Shown piece by piece: positions 24,510-29,063 of a DNA stretch of 29,063 nucleotides. Below the pieces are notes generated by a model. The model saw only the letters and a list, made by a program, of their open reading frames with translations. It made no database searches and was not told where the DNA came from. Origin of the DNA: Limnoraphis robusta CS-951 (GTDB taxonomy: Bacteria > Cyanobacteriota > Cyanobacteriia > Cyanobacteriales > Microcoleaceae). The DNA is taken from positions 1 through 29,063 of the forward strand of contig NZ_LATL02000242.1 in assembly GCF_000972705.2 (NCBI RefSeq), given 5' to 3'. The translations under genes were made by a program, and so were the position numbers. How positions within the stretch are numbered: position 1 is the first letter of the stretch; every line of letters starts with the position of its first letter.

Positions 24510-26603
24510 ATGTCAAAACAAATTATCATTGCCGAACAGCATCGAATTGCAGCTGTTTTTTCCGAAGATCAAATTCAAGAACTCGTTGTTGCAACCGGAA
24601 ATCACCAAGTTAGTGATATTTATTTAGGAGTTGTTGAAAATGTCCTGCCTGGAATTGATGCAGCGTTTGTGAATATTGGGGACGCAGAACGGAACGGATT
24701 TATCCATGTTTCTGATCTCGGCCCTTTACGGTTGAAAAAGTCTTCCGGTTCGATCACCGAATTATTAGCACCTCAACAAAAAGTGTTGGTGCAGGTGATG
24801 AAAGAACCCACCGGGACGAAAGGCCCGCGACTCACAGGAAATATTACCTTACCGGGTCGCTACTTAGTCCTGATGCCTTACGGACGGGGTGTCAATTTAT
24901 CCCGTCGGATTCGTTCGGAAACGGAACGAAATCGCCTGAAAGCACTTGCCATTTTAATTAAACCCTCGGGGATGGGATTGTTAGTGCGAACAGAAGCGGA
25001 AGGGATGGCAGAAGATGCCATTTTGGAAGACTTGGAAAGTCTACAAAAACAATGGGAAAACGTTCAACAAGAAGGCAGTTCAACTCGACCTCCGGCTTTA
25101 CTCAATCGCGACAATGACTTTATTCAACGGGTGTTGCGCGATATGTATAGTGGCGATGTCAATCGCATTGTCGTAGATTCTCACTCCGGGATTAAGCGCG
25201 TTAAGCAACATTTGATGAACTGGAGTGCAGGTAAAGCACCCCAGGGAGTTTTGATTGATCACCACCGAGAACGCATTCCGATTCTGGAATATTTTCGGGT
25301 AAATGCGGCGATTCGTGAAGCCCTGCGACCTAGAGTTGATCTACCCTCGGGAGGGTATGTTGTGATTGAGCCAACAGAGGCTTTAACGGTGATTGATGTC
25401 AACTCCGGTTCGTTTACCCGTTCAGCAACCTCGCGAGAAACTGTTTTGTGGACAAACTGTGAAGCGGCAACGGAAATTGCCCGTCAGTTGCGCTTACGCA
25501 ATATTGCCGGGGTGATCATTGTCGATTTTATCGATATGGATTCCCGTCGTGATCAATTGCAAGTGCTGGAACACTTTAATAAGGTTCTCAAAGCTGACAA
25601 AGCACGACCCCAAATTGCTCAATTGTCGGAGTTGGGGTTAGTAGAGTTAACCCGCAAGCGTCAGGGACAAAATATCTATGAGTTGTTTGGGCGTCCTTGT
25701 CAGACTTGTAACGGATTAGGGCATTTAGTTCATCTTCCGGGTGAATCTGAAGTCGAACTGACTGAAAGCACGACGACAGGGGAACGGGTGGTATTAACAC
25801 CTCGCAGTGGATTGTCTGTCAGTAGTCTACCGGAGATTACAGAACGGCTTCTTCCTGAGAAAACGATGGTTTTGGATGCACCGCAACCCCGAGAAGAACC
25901 CGAAACTGTAGAGCTTGATTCTTCTAGCAATTTGCAAGATTTAGAGCTAATTAACCATCCCAGCTATCAAGATATTAGTACAGCCGGTAATGCTCGTCGG
26001 CGTCGGCGTCGGCGAATTGGGGAGTTGGATTCTTTGGTTCGTGATTCGGAACCGAGCCGCAATCATTTGCGACTCGCCCCTACCAGTGGATACAATGAAA
26101 ATCGTCCAGAACTTCAGTTATCGGAAGGATTACCCACCCGAAGCACCTTAGCAGAAAGAAGCCGCACGGTTAAGTCCGAAACCCTGAAACCGCCTACAGA
26201 ACAGCCGGAAGTTATTTCTGTTGAAATGACTTCTGATGAACAACAGATGTATGCCATGATGGGCATCTCACCGTTGCTGCTTTCTCATCAAACCCTAAAA
26301 AATACCAGAAATGTAATTGTGACTGTCCGTTTACCCGGAGAAGAACCGCCCTCACCCAAGGATCTTTTAGAGGAAAGTGAGGAAGAACCCATAGAAGTAC
26401 CTTCACCTGAACCCTTTGAGTCAACGGTGAGCATGGATTCTTTTTCTATTGAGCCTCCAGAGGAAATTGCTGTTGAGGAGTTTTCCCCTTCTCCGTCCTT
26501 AGCTGTTGCAGAGGATTTAGAAGATTCTCTCGATTTAGAGGATGATTCAGACTCCTCAAGTCGTCGGCGTCGGCGTCGGCGTTCCTCTGCGGTACCTGAC
26601 TAG
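24510..26603 (+). CDS. rne: Ribonuclease E
   Basis: The 697-aa endoribonuclease starts rRNA processing and mRNA decay. The catalytic half (about 1-410) has an S1 domain (VSDIYLGVVENVLPGIDAAF), GRYLVLMPYG, and the magnesium-binding Asp296 in ALTVIDVNSG and Asp339 in IIVDFIDM. The zinc-link Cys397 and Cys400 in RPCQTCNG hold the dimer. The C-terminal half is disordered and acidic, as in cyanobacteria, with an internal Arg run (NARRRRRRRIGEL, about 491-502) and a terminal RRRRRRRRSSAVPD. The Arg-rich SSA end is the conserved cyanobacterial element reported to bind PNPase. rnhB follows on the same strand, the usual cyanobacterial order. Confidence 0.95.
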   Translation: MSKQIIIAEQHRIAAVFSEDQIQELVVATGNHQVSDIYLGVVENVLPGIDAAFVNIGDAERNGFIHVSDLGPLRLKKSSGSITELLAPQQKVLVQVMKEPTGTKGPRLTGNITLPGRYLVLMPYGRGVNLSRRIRSETERNRLKALAILIKPSGMGLLVRTEAEGMAEDAILEDLESLQKQWENVQQEGSSTRPPALLNRDNDFIQRVLRDMYSGDVNRIVVDSHSGIKRVKQHLMNWSAGKAPQGVLIDHHRERIPILEYFRVNAAIREALRPRVDLPSGGYVVIEPTEALTVIDVNSGSFTRSATSRETVLWTNCEAATEIARQLRLRNIAGVIIVDFIDMDSRRDQLQVLEHFNKVLKADKARPQIAQLSELGLVELTRKRQGQNIYELFGRPCQTCNGLGHLVHLPGESEVELTESTTTGERVVLTPRSGLSVSSLPEITERLLPEKTMVLDAPQPREEPETVELDSSSNLQDLELINHPSYQDISTAGNARRRRRRRIGELDSLVRDSEPSRNHLRLAPTSGYNENRPELQLSEGLPTRSTLAERSRTVKSETLKPPTEQPEVISVEMTSDEQQMYAMMGISPLLLSHQTLKNTRNVIVTVRLPGEEPPSPKDLLEESEEEPIEVPSPEPFESTVSMDSFSIEPPEEIAVEEFSPSPSLAVAEDLEDSLDLEDDSDSSSRRRRRRRSSAVPD

Positions 26604-26621
26604 GTAAACACTGCTCACTGA

Positions 26622-26647
26622 TAGGGGTAATTCATGAATTACCCTTA
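26622..26647. repeat. Perfect palindrome between rne and rnhB
   Basis: GGGTAATTC (26625-26633) and GAATTACCC (26636-26644) form a perfect palindrome, extended outward by three pairs including one G-U. It resembles the short GGGGCAATTCATGAATTGCC-type palindromes scattered in cyanobacterial genomes. There is no T-run, so it is more likely an interspersed repeat than a terminator, though it can fold in the rne mRNA. Confidence 0.7.
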
Positions 26648-26744
26648 CAAACTGTTCACTGTCAAGAACTCGCCCTGACTCTGACTTTGCAGAAACAGTG
26701 GAGAACGAAACCGGGTTAGCAAGTCCTCGTAATCAAAGAATTCT

Positions 26745-27332
26745 ATGCCTCAATTCATTGCTGGTGTTGATGAAGTCGGACGGGGGGCTTTGTTTGGCCC
26801 GGTTGTCGCGGCGGCGGTGATCTTGTCGGATGAAGCGATCGCTCAATTAGCGGCTTCTGGTGTGCGAGATAGCAAACAGTTACAGCCCAAGGCTCGGAAA
26901 CGACTCGCATATCAGATTAGAGCGATCGCCTTAGACTGTAAAATTGGCATTGCATCGGTGCGAGAAATTGATCGCCTTAATATTCTCCAGGCGACGTTGT
27001 TGGCGATGAAGCGATCAATTTTGAAGTTGAAACCGCCTCCTGACTTGTGTTTAATTGATGGGAATCAACCCATTCCTGGATTATTGATTCCCCAACAAAC
27101 TGTGATCAAAGGCGATCAAACTTCAACGGTAATTGCTTCTGCGAGTATTGTGGCTAAGGTCTGGCGAGATGAATTAATCGTGCGTTTAGCCAACAAATAT
27201 CCCGAATATGACTTGATTAACAATAAAGGATATGGAACGAAAAAACACCAACAAGCATTACAACGCTATGGCCCTTGTTTGCAACACCGACTTTCGTTTA
27301 GTCCTTGTCAAATCGGCTTGGGTTTAATATGA
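26745..27332 (+). CDS. rnhB: Ribonuclease HII
   Basis: The 195-aa enzyme removes RNA from RNA-DNA hybrids and starts repair of single ribonucleotides in DNA. The start FIAGVDEVGRGALFGPVVAAA supplies the Asp and Glu of the active site. LIDGN (near residue 104) supplies the next Asp, and the SASIVAKVWRD segment the last. NNKGYGTKKHQQAL is the conserved C-terminal signature. Length is typical. It is 141 bp downstream of rne, and its 3' end is followed directly by the IscB locus. Confidence 0.95.
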   Translation: MPQFIAGVDEVGRGALFGPVVAAAVILSDEAIAQLAASGVRDSKQLQPKARKRLAYQIRAIALDCKIGIASVREIDRLNILQATLLAMKRSILKLKPPPDLCLIDGNQPIPGLLIPQQTVIKGDQTSTVIASASIVAKVWRDELIVRLANKYPEYDLINNKGYGTKKHQQALQRYGPCLQHRLSFSPCQIGLGLI

Positions 27333-27349
27333 CGTTGATGGATGGAATC

Positions 27350-27616
27350 TCGCCCTAAAAAGGATGTAAGCAACCCCGCTCTGAAGAGACGGGGCTTCAG
27401 CTAAGAAATTAGTCGAAGCCGTGCTTACCAGCCTAAGACTTAGTTGTCTACGTTATCGGCAAGTGTTGAAGTTCCTACCAAGGGATGCGTAGCTAGTCCC
27501 TTGCTCTAGAACCAAAAAGTTAAACAGTTTTAAGGTCACTGAAACAGTGCTTTTTGGATAGTTACCGACCGATAACATTGGCGAAGCTAACGTTACTGAA
27601 AAGGAAAGACACAACA
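27350..27616 (+). ncRNA. Predicted omega RNA upstream of iscB
   Basis: The gene-free stretch before iscB is highly structured. GTAAGC (27366-27371) pairs with GCTTAC (27423-27428), closing a three-way junction. The junction holds hairpin CCCCG-CTC-TGAA-GAG-A-CGGGG (27374-27394) and a hairpin with a GAAA loop (CTTC..CTAA/TTAG..GAAG, 27395-27418). Further stems are AGAC/GTCT near 27437-27449, CAAGGGA/TCCCTTG (27479-27485 and 27497-27503) and CACTG-AAA-CAGTG with CTTTTT (27537-27555). IscB proteins use an RNA encoded just upstream, with the guide at its 5' end. The guide would then come from about 27335-27365. The exact ends are inferred. Confidence 0.75.
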
Positions 27617-28792
27617 ATGTCTAAAAAACCAAATTACGTTTTTGTTCTTGATACCAAACGCCAACCTTTGACTCCTTGTAAGCCGTCAGTAGCGCGGAAG
27701 TTATTGAATGCTAGAAAGGCTAAAGTTTTCAGATTGTATCCATTTACGATAATTTTAAATAAGGAGGTAGCTGATAGTTCAGAGTCATTAACGTTGAAAA
27801 TTGACCCGGGTTCAAAAGTTACTGGGCTAGCTATACTCTCATGCTCTAAACTTCTGTGGGTAGCTGAACTAATTCATCGGGGTCAAACGATTAAAGCTGC
27901 TTTAGAATCAAGACGTTCCTTGCGTCGTAGTCGTAGAAATCGACATACCCGCTATAGGAAGCCAAAATTTCTAAATAGAACCCGTACCAAAGGTTGGTTA
28001 GCTCCTAGTCTTCAGCATCGTGTAGAAACAACATTGACTTGGGTAAACAAGTTATCAAGGCTTGTACCTATTCGATTCATTTTTCAAGAACTTGTCAGGT
28101 TTGATTTACAGCAGATAGAAAACCCAGAAATCTCTGGGGTTGAATATCAACAAGGTGAACTGGTTGGATACGAGGTTCGCGAGTATTTACTCAACAAATG
28201 GGATAGAAAATGCACTTATTGCGGTGCTGAAAATGTTCCATTACAAGTTGAGCATATTCATCCTAAAGCTAAAGGTGGTACAAACCGAATTTCCAACCTG
28301 TGTCTAGCCTGTGAGCCATGCAACATCAAGAAAGGAACAAAATCAATCGAGCAATTCCTTTCAAAAAAACCTGATGTTCTGAAAAAAATTCTAGCTCAAG
28401 CCAAACGACCATTAAAGGATGCAGCATCGGTTAATTCTACTCGTTGGGCGTTATTGAATGGATTAAAAGATACAGGGTTAGACGTTACGACAGGTTCAGG
28501 TGGTTTAACAAAATTCAATAGAACGAGGTTACAACTACCTAAAACTGATTATTTCGATGCCGCCTGCGTAGGTGACACTCTTGAACTTTTTGTATTAGCT
28601 AATCAGCCGTTATTAATCAAAGCAACAGGGCATGGCTCAAGACAAATGTGCCGTACTGACAAATTTGGCTTCCCGTCTAGATATGTTCCCCAATTCAAGT
28701 TGATCAAGGGTTTTCAGACAGGTGACATTTTGACATACTCCCCATTTCTAAAGAAAGGGGATTCTCCAAGCCTCACGGCTTTGGATTACTGA
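27617..28792 (+). CDS. iscB: IscB RNA-guided nuclease, altered and C-terminally shortened
   Basis: ATG 27617 (391 aa) follows GGAAAG at 27603-27608; an in-frame TTG at 27554 lies inside the RNA region. Domains in order: PLMP-like N-terminus (RQPLTPCKPSVARKLL), RuvC-I with Asp63 in KIDPGSKVTG, an Arg-rich bridge helix (about 99-115), and RuvC-II with Glu158 in FQELVRFDLQ. The HNH domain has CTYC, His213 in VEHIHPKAKGG and LACEPCNIKKG. RuvC-III reads KTDYFDAACVG with Asp314, but residue 311 is Asp where IscB and Cas9 usually have His. After GFQTGD (365-370) the usual tail of about 45-50 residues is missing. No TnpA is nearby. Confidence 0.92.
   Translation: MSKKPNYVFVLDTKRQPLTPCKPSVARKLLNARKAKVFRLYPFTIILNKEVADSSESLTLKIDPGSKVTGLAILSCSKLLWVAELIHRGQTIKAALESRRSLRRSRRNRHTRYRKPKFLNRTRTKGWLAPSLQHRVETTLTWVNKLSRLVPIRFIFQELVRFDLQQIENPEISGVEYQQGELVGYEVREYLLNKWDRKCTYCGAENVPLQVEHIHPKAKGGTNRISNLCLACEPCNIKKGTKSIEQFLSKKPDVLKKILAQAKRPLKDAASVNSTRWALLNGLKDTGLDVTTGSGGLTKFNRTRLQLPKTDYFDAACVGDTLELFVLANQPLLIKATGHGSRQMCRTDKFGFPSRYVPQFKLIKGFQTGDILTYSPFLKKGDSPSLTALDY
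28739..28784. mobile_element. Hairpin pair at the right end of the IscB element
   Basis: Hairpin one is TCCCC-A-TTTCT-AA-AGAAA-GGGGA (28739-28761). Hairpin two is CCAAGCC-TCAC-GGCTTTGG (28766-28784). Both lie inside the last codons of the iscB frame. Such subterminal hairpins are typical right-end signals of IS200/IS605-like single-strand transposons, which host many iscB genes. The exact end and left end were not identified. Confidence 0.5.
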
Positions 28793-29063
28793 TTCATTGA
28801 CAACCCTTACAGCAAGCTAGTTTCCTAACCTACTCCAGAGGGGTGAGTCTCCCCAGTCGTTCATCCCATTTCAGAGATAGTTTCGGTATGCCCTACCGTA
28901 CTTGAGAAAAAAATGCTTGATTCTCTGTACTTGGTGCTTTAAGGTTTTATATGGCCAAAGCATTTCTTGCAAGAACCCCATACCTTAAGTTTTCAAGGTT
29001 CATTGCATCGATTAGATGCTGGGTTTTTCAACTGGTTGAATACCCTGCCAGTTGAGTTATTAT
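28793..29063. other. Non-coding tail of the window
   Basis: No reading frame of note is seen on either strand in these 271 bp. GGGG near 28838 can pair with CCCC near 28852. TTCAACTGGTTGAA (29027-29040) is a near-perfect palindrome, and TCAACTGG (29028-29035) also pairs exactly with CCAGTTGA (29048-29055). It may be flanking element sequence or the edge of a gene outside the window. Confidence 0.4.

Noticed and set aside
28850..28950. Group II intron domain V on the minus strand (AAGTACGGT-like words)
   Set aside because: The 5' half of domain V and its bulge are missing, and no reverse transcriptase is nearby.

Overview
The window looks like chromosomal DNA of a filamentous, non-heterocystous-type cyanobacterium (Planktothrix/Lyngbya/Oscillatoria-like; genus not provable from the sequence). 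Support comes from repeated HIP1 octamers (GCGATCGC), cyanobacterial families (Ycf23/DUF561, DUF2301, Uma2, a CHAT relic), an RNase E that ends in the cyanobacterial poly-Arg/SSA tail, and short palindromic interspersed repeats.

Layout. 1-4055: a 41-bp direct repeat, a minus-strand pair (YdcF-like membrane protein, DUF2301 membrane protein), a plus-strand acidic protein of unknown function, then minus-strand ycf23 and a creatininase-family amidohydrolase. 4150-6397: a PD-(D/E)XK-like protein with an altered active site, a tiny relic reading frame, and a 16-repeat internalin-like LRR lipoprotein. 6398-12240: an nrdA-nrdB class Ia ribonucleotide reductase operon in which BOTH genes are split by group I introns. 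The nrdA intron carries a GIY-YIG homing endonuclease and the nrdB intron an HNH endonuclease. A candidate pair of NrdR operators lies upstream and a terminator downstream. 12244-14232: a secreted-type subtilase with RTX repeats at its N-terminus. 14532-17366: tadA, a plsC-like acyltransferase, a hypothetical protein and a Uma2 endonuclease. 17437-18266: a broken CHAT-domain gene that runs into a 12-unit palindromic tandem array, which ends beside the stop codon of an LL-diaminopimelate aminotransferase-like gene (18267-19439). 19794-27332: a small conserved protein, a TIGR03960-type radical SAM protein, a 1.5-kb leader region, rne and rnhB. 27333-28792: an IscB RNA-guided nuclease gene with a strongly structured upstream region that fits its omega RNA.

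Main interest. Three selfish or RNA-based nuclease systems sit in one 29-kb window: two group I intron/homing endonuclease pairs in the two subunits of one enzyme, and an IscB-omegaRNA locus. Splice sites can be fixed to the base, because the joined reading frames restore uninterrupted NrdA (752 aa) and NrdB (359 aa) while each intron keeps the group I rule of U before the 5' site and G at the 3' end. The IscB appears degenerate: Asp replaces the usual His of RuvC-III, and the C-terminal target-adjacent-motif-interacting part is replaced by a short tail encoded by the element's own end hairpins. The introns and IscB are known classes. What may be new is the paired RNR arrangement, the position of the GIY-YIG gene after P9, the altered IscB, and the repeat array replacing the end of the CHAT gene.
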